This document shows positions 1-9,028 of a DNA stretch of 64,000 nt, piece after piece. A program made the translations under genes and the position numbers. The DNA is taken from positions 2,831,653-2,895,652 of the forward strand of contig NZ_MQUB01000001.1 in the NCBI RefSeq assembly GCF_002943755.1, written 5' to 3'. The notes beneath the pieces were generated by a model that saw only the letters and a list, made by a program, of their open reading frames with translations, searched no databases and was not told where the DNA came from. The stretch is from Aureitalea marina. Lineage in GTDB: Bacteria > Bacteroidota > Bacteroidia > Flavobacteriales > Flavobacteriaceae. Each line of letters opens with the position of its first letter. Positions within the stretch are counted from its first letter, which is position 1.

Positions 1-65
1 AGTTGTTGTCGAATTTTTCTAAAGAAACGGATCACCGAGACCAGATTTCTCTAAAAATAGGACAA

Positions 66-536
66 TTAATCTATTTTTTGATCATTGGGGACCCGGTTCC
101 AGATATCCAGGTAGATCTTCCACTGATTGTCTATCTTTTTCCAGATGACGACGTATTTGCCCTGCCAGGAGATTTCTTTTCCCCCCGCGTTGATGGTTTT
201 GCCTTTGTAATATTCATAGTCATAAGCCTGTTCTCCGGTAATGTTGATCTCTTTTGGCATGAACTGATGGTAAGAAATTCGACTGCCGTTGGTGGGAGTC
301 CAATATTTGACAATGGCATCGCGCCCCTCGATGATCTCCCGGTTGGAAGGGAAGATCTTGGCGTCGGCGGTATAGGCTTGGCCAATGGTCTCGTAATCTG
401 AGGCCATTACGGCCGCAGAAAATTCCTTGATGTTCTTTAGGATCTTGATCAATTCGCCTTGATCTCCTTTTAGATCCTGAGTATTGCCTAAAAAAGGAAT
501 CATGAAAACGAATAAAATTAGTACAACTTTGGACAT
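66..536 (-). CDS. secreted SnoaL-like / NTF2-fold protein
   Basis: A 156-residue protein read from the ATG at 536. A start ten codons upstream is possible, but the chosen one begins directly with the signal peptide (MSKVVLILFVFMIPFLGNTQ). The mature part has the pattern of NTF2-like SnoaL/DUF4440 proteins: a helix with YETIGQAYTADA, then IIEGRDAIVKYW, then strands ending in the WKIYLDIWN motif. The family binds small ligands or serves as a small catalytic domain; the substrate here cannot be read. The gene ends downstream of a serine hydrolase on the same strand with a 38-base gap, so the two may be co-transcribed. Confidence 0.8.
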   Translation of the reverse strand: MSKVVLILFVFMIPFLGNTQDLKGDQGELIKILKNIKEFSAAVMASDYETIGQAYTADAKIFPSNREIIEGRDAIVKYWTPTNGSRISYHQFMPKEINITGEQAYDYEYYKGKTINAGGKEISWQGKYVVIWKKIDNQWKIYLDIWNRVPNDQKID

Positions 537-574
537 AGGCCTTAATTTTAAGGGATTGACATCCAAAGTAAGGG

Positions 575-2017
575 TTATTCCACTTTCGTACCTTCTCGAC
601 CAGCGACGTCCAATCTTATCACCTTGTCATCTTCAAAGACAAATTCATAATAGGTTCCGGACGCCTGGTTAAAGAAGGTATTCTCTTTTTCTGGCAACAG
701 AAAGATGGGTTCGTCACCACCAAATTCCCCGGTAATTTCCAGGCCATTGTCCTTTACCCGGATTATAGCCTCACCCCATTCTGGAAACTGATATTTGCCC
801 TCGTAAGTGAGTTGTTGCTCTTCCGATATCTCATTGACCACTCGTTTGCGGGCTTCGACATCAGGAAGGCCGTATTCTCGTGCAACACTAAGCATGATCT
901 CCTGGATGATACTTCCGTTATCAGAATTAACCATAACTACTATGGCAATTGGTTCCTTTTTCCAAGCTGTGAGCTGTGCCCGGAAGCCCTCGTCGGCTCC
1001 ACCGTGACTGAATGTATATTCGTTTGCTGCTGGCCCAAGCCCATAATCGTTCATGCCAGGGACAACCATTTCATTGACCGTTGCGGTTTTGAGTAATCCG
1101 TCTTCTTGAGTTTGCAGGATCTGCTGCATCTCTCCGGCCCACTGGATCAATTGAGATGGTGTAGTCCATAAACCTGCGGCAGCCATTTCCGGATAGATAG
1201 GCCATTTACCCTCAACTTCGTCACCATTTGATCGGTATCCGGTAGCGGCGATGCCGTGGTATTTTTCCGGTAATGGATTTTCATAGGTGCTTTTTTCCAT
1301 GCCTAGGGGGTCAAGTACATTAGTCTGCATGATCTCCGGATATTTCTGGCCTTCTATATCCGTAATCATCAGTTGCATGATGGTATAACCTCCCCCGGAA
1401 TACATCCAGCTTTCGCCCGGTTCTTTGTAGACGCGTACTGAATCTGTATTTCCTAATCCGTCCAATACTTCCGCTGCACTTGGGATAGTATCACCCTTGT
1501 CATAACCAGGAAAGCCCCAAACTGTGAGCCCGGCCGTATGGTTCAGTATTCTTCGGGTAGTTACTTTTTCGTTGACCGTGAATTCGTTTTCCGGCAATTT
1601 CCAACTGCTCAGATATTCATTCACATCGGTATCCAGGCTGATTGTTCCTGCTTCGGCCAATTGATGGGCTCTGGTGGCAGCCACAGGTTTACTAATAGAA
1701 CCCGCCAGGAACATGGTCTGGGAATTTACCGCCCGGTTGGACGCAATGTCTGCCATTCCATAACCTTTTGCCCATTGCAATTCGCCGTTCTTCATCACGG
1801 CTATACTCACTCCGGGAATACCCAACTCTTTTAGCCGGTCCTCAATGTTGTAACGAAGCAGGCTGTCTTCACCGATCTGAAGAAAAGGCTGTAGCCCGTT
1901 CTCGACCCGGGAAATAAGTTCTTCCACTTCTTTCGAGCTGGAATCCTCTTCCTTGGGAGAGGTACATTGGGTAAATACAAAGAGAGTTGCGATCAGGGAG
2001 AGGTATGAAATTCGCAT
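575..2017 (-). CDS. serine hydrolase, class C beta-lactamase-like, lipoprotein
   Basis: A 480-residue periplasmic or surface hydrolase of the beta-lactamase/D-alanyl-D-alanine carboxypeptidase family. The N-terminus ends in FVFTQC, a plausible lipobox with Cys18 as lipid anchor. The nucleophile motif SxxK is seen as SISK (about residue 106), the second motif as YSG (about 206), and the third as HGG (about 340). A C-terminal beta-sandwich of about 100 residues follows. YSG instead of YSN is common in esterase-like members, so peptidase, esterase or amidase activity cannot be separated. This is one of three such hydrolases in the window. Confidence 0.9.
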   Translation of the reverse strand: MRISYLSLIATLFVFTQCTSPKEEDSSSKEVEELISRVENGLQPFLQIGEDSLLRYNIEDRLKELGIPGVSIAVMKNGELQWAKGYGMADIASNRAVNSQTMFLAGSISKPVAATRAHQLAEAGTISLDTDVNEYLSSWKLPENEFTVNEKVTTRRILNHTAGLTVWGFPGYDKGDTIPSAAEVLDGLGNTDSVRVYKEPGESWMYSGGGYTIMQLMITDIEGQKYPEIMQTNVLDPLGMEKSTYENPLPEKYHGIAATGYRSNGDEVEGKWPIYPEMAAAGLWTTPSQLIQWAGEMQQILQTQEDGLLKTATVNEMVVPGMNDYGLGPAANEYTFSHGGADEGFRAQLTAWKKEPIAIVVMVNSDNGSIIQEIMLSVAREYGLPDVEARKRVVNEISEEQQLTYEGKYQFPEWGEAIIRVKDNGLEITGEFGGDEPIFLLPEKENTFFNQASGTYYEFVFEDDKVIRLDVAGREGTKVE

Positions 2018-2216
2018 GGCTGGTCATTTATTTAAGTTACATTCAATTAACGAAGAAAGGATAAGATTATTGACCTTTCTTCCTTTTTCATCCAATAAAC
2101 GATCTCCGATGATCATCGTACTATCCTTAATTTGGCTGACATAACTTTGCTTTCAGAACCAAAGTTGGCAATAAGGACGATACGAAATTCAGAATGTTTC
2201 TGTCAGAGCTATATAC

Positions 2217-2564
2217 TTATTCCCACTTCTTAAAGTCCACCTTTGCCATGGCTTTGGTCGCACTATCAAAATACATAACGTGGTCTTTTCTGAGTTTGAC
2301 CTCAACAGCCCAGCCCGGAGAGGCCTTGATGGTATTGATAATTTCTCCTTTCTTTTGAATTCGAATGCTGAATTCGTTCTTTCCAACATTCTCCACGATG
2401 GCGATACTGTCTTCTCCCAGATGAGGATTGATTGCTCCATCCTGTCCTGGTCCTTTCCCGGCAATACACATACTATCGCCTGTGTCTAGTGCGATGGTGT
2501 CTTGAGCTGTCATTACCGCAGATGCGGCAAATAAGAAGATGGCGGTAAGAAATAGTCTTTTCAT
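2217..2564 (-). CDS. small secreted protein of unknown function
   Basis: A 115-residue protein with a clear signal peptide (MKRLFLTAIFLFAASAVMTA, cleavage before QDT). The mature part of about 95 residues is beta-rich with alternating charged and hydrophobic residues, has one Cys near position 33, and no motif I recognise. It sits alone between a serine hydrolase on the same strand and a divergent GLPGLI gene. No functional call is made. Confidence 0.65.
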   Translation of the reverse strand: MKRLFLTAIFLFAASAVMTAQDTIALDTGDSMCIAGKGPGQDGAINPHLGEDSIAIVENVGKNEFSIRIQKKGEIINTIKASPGWAVEVKLRKDHVMYFDSATKAMAKVDFKKWE

Positions 2565-2740
2565 AATTCGATAATTAAAGGTTCTTTTTCAATAGCTATA
2601 AGAAAGTTAGTCATAAGTCTTTCGTGAAATGATAAAGTCACGTTAAATCAGTGATTTAGCCAAAACAGGTGTTAAGATTATTAAAAAGTCGCTTATTTTG
2701 TTTAATGTTTTATTATTTTCGCTCAACAAAACCAATAATC

Positions 2741-3583
2741 ATGAAACCAATACGCATTTTATTAGTTGCCATAGCCTTTATCGCGCTGGCCTCCTTTACT
2801 CCGAATGCCCAGGAATTTCAAGGTCAGGCGTTCTACTTTTCTAAGTCGACCATGGAACTCGGAAACTGGGGTGCTCGTTTAAGCGAAGCCCAGAAAAAAG
2901 AAGTATACGCTCGTCTTAAGAACCGACTAGAGAAGACCTTTATACTGAACTTCAACAAGGAGGAGTCCATGTTCTATGAAGAGGACCAGGTTGATGCTAT
3001 CTCTGGTGCGACCGACTCTTGGGGAAATAACTTCTCACGTGGAGACCAGTATAAGAATGTAAAAGACAACCAATTGATCCAAAGCCAAGAATTCTATGGT
3101 AAGAAATTTTTGGTCAAAGACAATTTGGCGAAGATCGAATGGAAGATGGGAGGAGAGTCCAAGCAGATTGGACAGTATACCTGTTTTAAAGCGACAGCTA
3201 TGGTGCCAACCAGCGAACTGACCTGGTACGATTTCTCTTGGGGTGATCTGCAAAGACCCTCTGCTTCGGAGTCCGCTGGTGGAGCCGATGGAGAAGATAT
3301 TGGCGAGCCTGAAATTCCAATGACGGCTGTTGAAGCCTGGTATACGCTTCAAATACCTGTAGGTCACGGTCCAGCTGAATATTGGGGCCTACCTGGATTG
3401 ATCATGGAGGTCAGTGCAGGAAATACGACCATGTTGTGCTCCAAGATCGTACTAAACCCAGATGAGCCCATCGAGATCCAGGCACCGGACAAGGGTAAAG
3501 AGATCACCAAGGCCGACTACCAGGCAACCATTCGTACCAAAATGCAAGAGATGCGGGATAACCGCGGAAGACGACGAAACTAA
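2741..3583 (+). CDS. GLPGLI family protein
   Basis: The family signature is visible as GLPGLIMEV near residue 228. I start at the ATG at 2741, which opens directly into a signal peptide (MKPIRILLVAIAFIALASF), giving 280 residues; the upstream start at 2669 adds 24 residues with no secretion signal. GLPGLI proteins are Bacteroidota-specific exported proteins of unknown biochemistry, often encoded beside an outer-membrane beta-barrel gene, as here (48-base gap to the next gene, same strand). The basic C-terminus (RDNRGRRRN) is unusual but not informative. Confidence 0.9.
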   Translation: MKPIRILLVAIAFIALASFTPNAQEFQGQAFYFSKSTMELGNWGARLSEAQKKEVYARLKNRLEKTFILNFNKEESMFYEEDQVDAISGATDSWGNNFSRGDQYKNVKDNQLIQSQEFYGKKFLVKDNLAKIEWKMGGESKQIGQYTCFKATAMVPTSELTWYDFSWGDLQRPSASESAGGADGEDIGEPEIPMTAVEAWYTLQIPVGHGPAEYWGLPGLIMEVSAGNTTMLCSKIVLNPDEPIEIQAPDKGKEITKADYQATIRTKMQEMRDNRGRRRN

Positions 3584-3631
3584 TTCAATCTTAAGGTCAA
3601 CAGGAGTTCTTCCCTGCACCGATTCGCGCTC

Positions 3632-6346
3632 ATGAAAAAACTTTGCCTAATCGCGATACTGTTTATCGCTGCAACTACCTATGGTCAAATTAAAATGACC
3701 GGAGTGGTTCGCGATAGTCTGAACACTCCCTTGGAACTGGCTAATGTGGTTGTCATTAACAGCGCCACCAATGCCTTGGAAAGCTACGGCGTTACCGACC
3801 AGCAAGGTCGATACAACCTGGAGCTTCAACCCAATACAAGCTACAATTTGCAGGTCAGCTATGTAGGACTCAAAACCTTCGAAGAAACCTTTACCAGTCC
3901 GGAGGCGGACTTAAATCGTGATTTCAGTTTACAGGCAGATAATGCGCTAGATGAGGTGCAGATCGTCTATGAAATGCCGGTCGTGGTTAGAGGGGATACG
4001 GTGGTCTATAATGCCGATTCTTTCAACACCGGAACAGAACGTAAGCTGGAAGATGTATTAGAGAATCTTCCGGGGGTAGAGATCAATGAAGATGGGCAGG
4101 TTGAGGTAGAAGGAAAGGTGGTGAATAAACTGATGGTGAACGGGAAGGATTTCTTTGACGGAGATACCAAGCTGGCCACAAAAAACATTCCCTCCAATGC
4201 GGTGGATAAAGTACAAGTCCTGAGGAACTATTCTGAAGTTGGTCAATTGAGTGGGGTAAGGAATAATCAGGATAATGTTGCACTCAACATCAAACTCAGG
4301 GAAGGAAAGGAGAACTTTTGGTTCGGTAATGTGACCGCTGGTGCGGGAGCATCACCAGACAATGAACTCTATTTGCTCCAACCCAAACTCTTCTACTATA
4401 GTCCGAAATACAGCATTAATTTCATTGGTGATCTCAACAACACCGGTGAGGTAGCTCTAACCCGACGGGACCTGCGCGGCTTTGGCGGCGGGTTCCGTTC
4501 TCCAAGCCGTACCAGTGGTACAGATCTGAATCTGGGAGATAACAGCTTGAACTTTTTGACCAACCAAAACAATGCCTTGGAGATCGAAAGTAAATTGGCA
4601 GCTTCCAACTTCAGCTGGGCTCCAAACCCCGGTCTGGACCTCAGTGGATTTGCCATTTTCAATAGCAGCAGGACTTTGTCCAGAGAAAGCAGTTTTATTC
4701 GTTACACGGATCCGGAATTAGGAATTCCGGATGAGGCCATCGATCAGCGAAGTAGGGAAAGATCCGATCAGGGCCTTGCCAAGCTCAGTTTGAAGTATCA
4801 GCCCAATTTTAGCAACCAGTTGGATTATGACATCCTGGGTCGTTTGTCCCGGGACAGCCAGGATCAGTTCCTGACTTCTTCCGTAGTAGGAGGGACCGTC
4901 CAGACCGACGAGATCACTCCTTTCAGCATCAACCAGAATCTGAATTACTATTACACTCTGGACGAAAACAACATCTTTGCCTTTGAAGCTGTGCATCTGT
5001 TTAAGGATGAAGATCCCTTTTACAATGCGATTTTGGGGAACGATCCGGACGGTGATGATCCCTACGACACAACTGCTGAGGCCCTTGGCCTGGATCAGAC
5101 ACTGGACACTTACAACATTGCTCAGGACAGACGCATCAAATCCAATCAGCTGGATGCCAAGTTGGATTACTACCTGGTGTTGAATAAGCGGTCTAATTTG
5201 AATTTTACCCTAGGAACGATCCTGAGTAAGCAGGAATTCAATTCCAATATTTTTCAATTCTTGGACGATGGACTAGTATTTGAACCTACCCCGACCATCA
5301 ATGACGGGAAGGCCACCAACGATACCGAATATAATTTCAGTGATGTTTATTTAGGGGTCCACTATCGGGTGAAGACCGGGAAATTCACATTTACTCCTGG
5401 TTTCTCTGTCCACTCCTATGGAAACAAGAACAGCCAGTTTGGCGAAACCTTTAAGGATAATTTCTTTCGAATTCTCCCGGATATAGAAACCCGAATTCAA
5501 TTTAAGAAGAGTGAGGCCCTGACCATTCGTTACGATATGCGCAACCAGTTTACCGATGTTACCCGACTGGCCCAAGGCTTAGTGCTAAACCGATACGATA
5601 ACATCCAGTTTGGTGAACCAGAGTTACAGAATGCCTTGACGCACAATATCAGCTTACTGTACAGTAGTTTTAACTTGTTCAATTACACCAATGTGTTTGC
5701 TCGGGCAGGGTATACCAAAAATGTGGACCAGATCCGACAATTGACGGATTTCGAAAGTGTGATCCGCACCAGTACCTTCTTCAACTCCAATTTCGCCGAC
5801 GAAACAGCCAGTCTTTTTGGTCGGATTCAGAAGACCTTTGGTAAGGTACAAGCCAGTTTGAACGTTGGACTGAATTACAGTAAGATCAATCAGTTCATTC
5901 AAGGGAACAGATCGATCAATGAAGGCTTTACTCAAACCTATACCCCAAGAATTCGGACTAACTTCAAGGTAGCGCCCAATGTAACTTTTAGTTATCGCTA
6001 CAGTGTGACTGAAAATAATCAGGGAGGTGGAAAGACCACATTCCGTACCAATGCTCCTTCCATCGATTTTGATGCCTATATCTGGAAGAAGGTCACTCTA
6101 CGTTCCAGGTACACTTACACAGACCAGGATCTCGGAAATGGCAATTCCCAATCTTTCCAGAATTGGGATGCCTCTTTGTCCTATCGGAAGGACCGTGATT
6201 CCAAGTGGGAGTTCGAGATCAAGGCAACTAATATCCTAAACATAGATGCCCAAGTCAGGAACAGTGCCAACAACTTCTCGGTCTTTGTTTCAGAGACCTT
6301 TATTCAGCCCAGATTTATTACTGGACGGGTAGTGTTTACGCTGTAA
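3632..6346 (+). CDS. outer-membrane beta-barrel protein with carboxypeptidase-regulatory-like N-terminus
   Basis: 904 residues. A signal peptide (MKKLCLIAILFIAATTYGQ) is followed by an immunoglobulin-like carboxypeptidase-regulatory domain (about 20-105), a plug-like region with LEDVLENLPGVEINEDGQVE (about 138-200), and a long barrel of alternating aromatic strands to the C-terminus. This is the architecture of the TonB-receptor-like outer-membrane family of Bacteroidota. No SusD partner is present, so a polysaccharide utilisation role is not supported; the conserved pairing with the upstream GLPGLI gene suggests the two work together. Probably one transcript. Confidence 0.9.
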   Translation: MKKLCLIAILFIAATTYGQIKMTGVVRDSLNTPLELANVVVINSATNALESYGVTDQQGRYNLELQPNTSYNLQVSYVGLKTFEETFTSPEADLNRDFSLQADNALDEVQIVYEMPVVVRGDTVVYNADSFNTGTERKLEDVLENLPGVEINEDGQVEVEGKVVNKLMVNGKDFFDGDTKLATKNIPSNAVDKVQVLRNYSEVGQLSGVRNNQDNVALNIKLREGKENFWFGNVTAGAGASPDNELYLLQPKLFYYSPKYSINFIGDLNNTGEVALTRRDLRGFGGGFRSPSRTSGTDLNLGDNSLNFLTNQNNALEIESKLAASNFSWAPNPGLDLSGFAIFNSSRTLSRESSFIRYTDPELGIPDEAIDQRSRERSDQGLAKLSLKYQPNFSNQLDYDILGRLSRDSQDQFLTSSVVGGTVQTDEITPFSINQNLNYYYTLDENNIFAFEAVHLFKDEDPFYNAILGNDPDGDDPYDTTAEALGLDQTLDTYNIAQDRRIKSNQLDAKLDYYLVLNKRSNLNFTLGTILSKQEFNSNIFQFLDDGLVFEPTPTINDGKATNDTEYNFSDVYLGVHYRVKTGKFTFTPGFSVHSYGNKNSQFGETFKDNFFRILPDIETRIQFKKSEALTIRYDMRNQFTDVTRLAQGLVLNRYDNIQFGEPELQNALTHNISLLYSSFNLFNYTNVFARAGYTKNVDQIRQLTDFESVIRTSTFFNSNFADETASLFGRIQKTFGKVQASLNVGLNYSKINQFIQGNRSINEGFTQTYTPRIRTNFKVAPNVTFSYRYSVTENNQGGGKTTFRTNAPSIDFDAYIWKKVTLRSRYTYTDQDLGNGNSQSFQNWDASLSYRKDRDSKWEFEIKATNILNIDAQVRNSANNFSVFVSETFIQPRFITGRVVFTL

Positions 6347-6360
6347 AATTAAGGATTCCA

Positions 6361-6377
6361 AGCAGATTTAATCTGCT
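6361..6377. terminator. hairpin downstream of the outer-membrane barrel gene
   Basis: Perfect eight-base inverted repeat AGCAGATT-T-AATCTGCT starting 15 bases after the stop of the barrel gene. There is no U-tract on either side, so a rho-independent terminator is only possible, not shown. Confidence 0.3.
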
Positions 6378-6515
6378 CGGGCCTGGGCTTACCGCCTAAT
6401 ACCTGCGATCACTTTAGGGAAGAATTAACGACCTTGGGGTTTGTGAACTGATTTATCCCACTTCATTTAATGGATGATTTTGTCAGCAAGAAATGTATAG
6501 TATGAGAACGCTGGA

Positions 6516-7136
6516 CTAGAGATGTTTTGGTCGGGCGAATTCTAACTGTTTAATTGCGCTATTCTTGTAATAGCTGTATAGGCCTGAAACGCCGGCAGTT
6601 CCCAGAGCCTGGTGGTCAATGCTCCCGTCTTCCAACACGGACCCGTCCGGCAGCTCCAGCTTGATGATACGCCCAATAAGCAATATGGTCTTGTTGAATT
6701 CAATGAGATGCTCCTCTTGCAAGGCCATAGCCATTTTAAGTCTGCATTCCTGGACGAATGGGGCCGAAAATTGATCCCAATACTGCGGGTTGAATGCACA
6801 CCGATCAAATTCGGACTCCTCCCGGTCATAGGACGCCGAGGTATGATGTGCTGACTCAATGATACCGGTATGAACAAGATTGAGAGTGAAAACCCCAGTT
6901 TCCTTAATGTTCTGGTAGGTGTGACGTTCTACGGTATGTGGTCGCATAATAAACCCAAGGCATGGAGGGTTGGCACCTATATGCACCACAGAATTGAAAA
7001 TAGCCAGGTTGGTTTTACCCTGTTCGTTGCATGTTCCAATTAAAAATGGACTTCTTATCCCGGAGGCAGTGTTGATCAGATTGATCCTAAAATATTTCTC
7101 TAATTCGAGGAAGTCTTGCTCGTTGTACAATGGCAT
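6516..7136 (-). CDS. flavin reductase family protein
   Basis: A 206-residue protein with the FMN-binding split-barrel layout of flavin reductases/flavoredoxins: RINLINTASGIRSPFLIGT at 17-35, the N-x-A-x-F-NSVVHIGANPP block at 43-57, and HTYQNIKETGVFTLN near 72-86. Such cytoplasmic enzymes reduce or bind FMN; many Bacteroidota members are of unknown physiological role. The gene follows a small zinc-ribbon-like gene on the same strand with a 47-base gap. Confidence 0.85.
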   Translation of the reverse strand: MPLYNEQDFLELEKYFRINLINTASGIRSPFLIGTCNEQGKTNLAIFNSVVHIGANPPCLGFIMRPHTVERHTYQNIKETGVFTLNLVHTGIIESAHHTSASYDREESEFDRCAFNPQYWDQFSAPFVQECRLKMAMALQEEHLIEFNKTILLIGRIIKLELPDGSVLEDGSIDHQALGTAGVSGLYSYYKNSAIKQLEFARPKHL

Positions 7137-7183
7137 GTTACAAAGTTACCGCATTCTGCGTTCTCTTTAAACACGTCAACCTT

Positions 7184-7483
7184 TTAGTAATTGGGCCGTG
7201 GCCAAATATTTTCGGCATATCTGGGATGGTTTCCTACAACCGAGGACTGGCATTTTTCACAGTAAAAGCCCGCTTCGTGGCCTGCTGTACGACCACTCCA
7301 TTCGCGGTACTTTACAAATTCGGGGAATTGAAATCTCCTTAGGATCTCAGTTTGGTCCAGGTAGCACTTGAAATAGATACTCTGATTTGATCCGCTATTC
7401 CACCAATCGCCGGTTTGAAGGATGTCGATCTTATCTTCCCGCACTGCCTTTTCCAATTCCTGTAAATGTTCACAACTGATCAT
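7184..7483 (-). CDS. small hypothetical protein with CxxC motif
   Basis: 99 residues, no signal peptide. The C-terminal half holds FYCEKCQSS, a CxxC pair, and an earlier Cys in YFKCYLD, which could form a zinc- or redox-active site; the rest (WWNSGSNQSIYF) is not recognised. It lies 47 bases upstream of the flavin reductase on the same strand, so the two are probably co-transcribed. Function unknown. Confidence 0.6.
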   Translation of the reverse strand: MISCEHLQELEKAVREDKIDILQTGDWWNSGSNQSIYFKCYLDQTEILRRFQFPEFVKYREWSGRTAGHEAGFYCEKCQSSVVGNHPRYAENIWPRPNY

Positions 7484-7591
7484 AGGGATAGCCTCTTCTC
7501 AAATTTATATCAAAAAAATCCATGCGTCAAAATAATTAAATTCGTTATTTAGAATTTGTCTAAATAATTTTTTTAAGAACGTCAGCATCCA

Positions 7592-7599
7592 TACTTTTG
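7592..7599 (+). promoter_or_regulatory. Bacteroidota-type -7 element upstream of the 7608 gene
   Basis: TACTTTTG matches the TAnnTTTG -7 consensus exactly. It ends eight bases before the ATG at 7608, implying a very short leader. A well-placed -33 TTG is not evident; the nearest (7556) is too far upstream. Confidence 0.4.
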
Positions 7600-7607
7600 C
7601 GCCTCAG

Positions 7608-8045
7608 ATGCAAATTTCTAATTACAAGCATAACGGATTTAAGGTAACACGAATTCTCTTATTGGCCCTGCTGTTTATCGGGATAGGATCGGCTCTAGAA
7701 CTCTATCTGCTGGACCATTACGAAGATGTTCAGCAGCTAATACCCTTACTTGCTATTGGAGTGTCGTTAATAGCGATGGCTGTTCTGATTGCGAGACGGA
7801 CTCGATTTACCGAGGGCTTGTTCAGGTCCATCATGGTGTTGACCGCCTTAAGTGGGGCCTATGGGGTGTTTTTGCACTTACAAGCTAATTTTGAGTTCGA
7901 ACAAGAGATGAAGCCTGGTGCAGAACCCTGGGATCTGTTCGTAGAAAGCTTGTCTGGCGCTCTTCCTGCGCTTGCACCGGCAAGTTTGATCGCATTTGCA
8001 CTGATTGGATACGCTTACTATTTACTTTTAATACATCAACAATGA
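7608..8045 (+). CDS. four-helix membrane protein of unknown function
   Basis: A 145-residue protein with four predicted membrane helices (about 15-32, 45-62, 70-90 and 118-142). The loop before the last helix is acidic (EFEQEMKPGAEPWD). Its stop overlaps the start of the following lipoprotein gene in an ATGA junction, so the pair is translationally coupled and probably acts together. I do not recognise the family. Confidence 0.75.
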   Translation: MQISNYKHNGFKVTRILLLALLFIGIGSALELYLLDHYEDVQQLIPLLAIGVSLIAMAVLIARRTRFTEGLFRSIMVLTALSGAYGVFLHLQANFEFEQEMKPGAEPWDLFVESLSGALPALAPASLIAFALIGYAYYLLLIHQQ

Positions 8046-8749
8046 AGAACATGTCAAGACTGCTATTGAGTGCCGCATTAATGAGCCTGATATTGGTGGC
8101 CTGTAAAGGAAATCAGGAACAGGAGAAAACGGCCGATGCAGAAACGGAACAATCAGAGACCAAAACGATCGAGGTCACCAAAGAAGAGATCAAAGCCAAG
8201 GAAGCCCCCACCGTTTTGAATGCCAACCTGGCTACCGAGGACCAGTTAAACGGAATTGGCCTGTCGGCCGAGATGATCGGTCAGATCATGGAAAACAGAC
8301 CTTTTTTGACCATGAACGACCTGGATGCCATGGTTCCAGCAGATATGGATAAGGAGGCTTTATATGCAACTATTTTTGTCCCCTTCAATCTGAATACAAC
8401 CCCTAAGGACGATTTTAAGATGATTCCTGGAGTAGGTGATAAAATGGCCCATGAGTTTGATGAGTATCGACCATACATCAGTATTAAGCAGTTTCGAAAG
8501 GAGATCGGGAAATATGTTGACGAGGCAGAGGTTGCTCGCTATGAGAACTACGTTTTTGTTCCCGTAGAATTGAACTCAGCTACCGAAGAGGATATCAAAG
8601 CCCTGCCAGGTGTAGGAGGTCGAATGGCCCACGAGTTCGAGGAGTATCGGCCTTACACCAGTATGGAGCAGTTCCGGAAGGAGATCGGTAAATATGTAGA
8701 CGACAAAGAACTTTCCAGATTGGAGCGTTTTGTTTACTTGAATCAGTAA
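8042..8749 (+). CDS. helix-hairpin-helix (ComEA-like) repeat lipoprotein
   Basis: 235 residues. A lipoprotein signal ends at SLILVACKG (Cys21), followed by a charged Glu/Lys/Thr-rich linker to about residue 55. Three related modules of about 57 residues follow. The second and third are nearly identical, with PGVGDKMAHEFDEYRPY and PGVGGRMAHEFEEYRPY, each then QFRKEIGKYVD. PGVG with flanking helices is the helix-hairpin-helix pattern of ComEA-type DNA-binding domains; the first copy (LNGIGLSAEMIGQI) is diverged. As a lipid-anchored protein it would sit in the envelope, so DNA or a protein ligand outside the cytoplasm is possible. The module duplication looks recent. Confidence 0.85.
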   Translation: MKNMSRLLLSAALMSLILVACKGNQEQEKTADAETEQSETKTIEVTKEEIKAKEAPTVLNANLATEDQLNGIGLSAEMIGQIMENRPFLTMNDLDAMVPADMDKEALYATIFVPFNLNTTPKDDFKMIPGVGDKMAHEFDEYRPYISIKQFRKEIGKYVDEAEVARYENYVFVPVELNSATEEDIKALPGVGGRMAHEFEEYRPYTSMEQFRKEIGKYVDDKELSRLERFVYLNQ

Positions 8750-8773
8750 CTCAACAACGATCAAAAGAAACTG

Positions 8774-8798
8774 ACCCGGACATTGTCCGGGTTTTTTT
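8774..8798 (+). terminator. rho-independent terminator after the HhH lipoprotein gene
   Basis: Seven-base stem ACCCGGA/TCCGGGT with a five-base loop, immediately followed by a run of T (8792-8798), 25 bases after the stop codon. Confidence 0.85.
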
Positions 8799-9028
8799 GT
8801 GGTTGAGAGGAACAATGGGTCCAATGTCAAGGGAAGAAATGTTAAAACCTCTGTTTCATAGGGTTTCGCAATCGTTTTCGTTTCATTTTTAGTGAGTTAT
8901 CATGACATTGGTCAGCATAAAAAATGAAGCGGCTTACTAGCTTGCACCTGTGATCGATCAAAAGATTTACAAATTGGAAGCGACAGTTTCCAAAGATTCA
9001 ATTTTGTTAAACTTTAATCCTATCCATT

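Noticed and set aside
575-2017. True beta-lactamase (antibiotic resistance)
   Set aside because: YSG and HGG motifs, length and lipoprotein signal fit the broad serine hydrolase family, not class C resistance enzymes.
3632-6346. Polysaccharide utilisation locus with SusC
   Set aside because: The barrel lacks a SusD neighbour and glycan enzymes; the partner is a GLPGLI gene.
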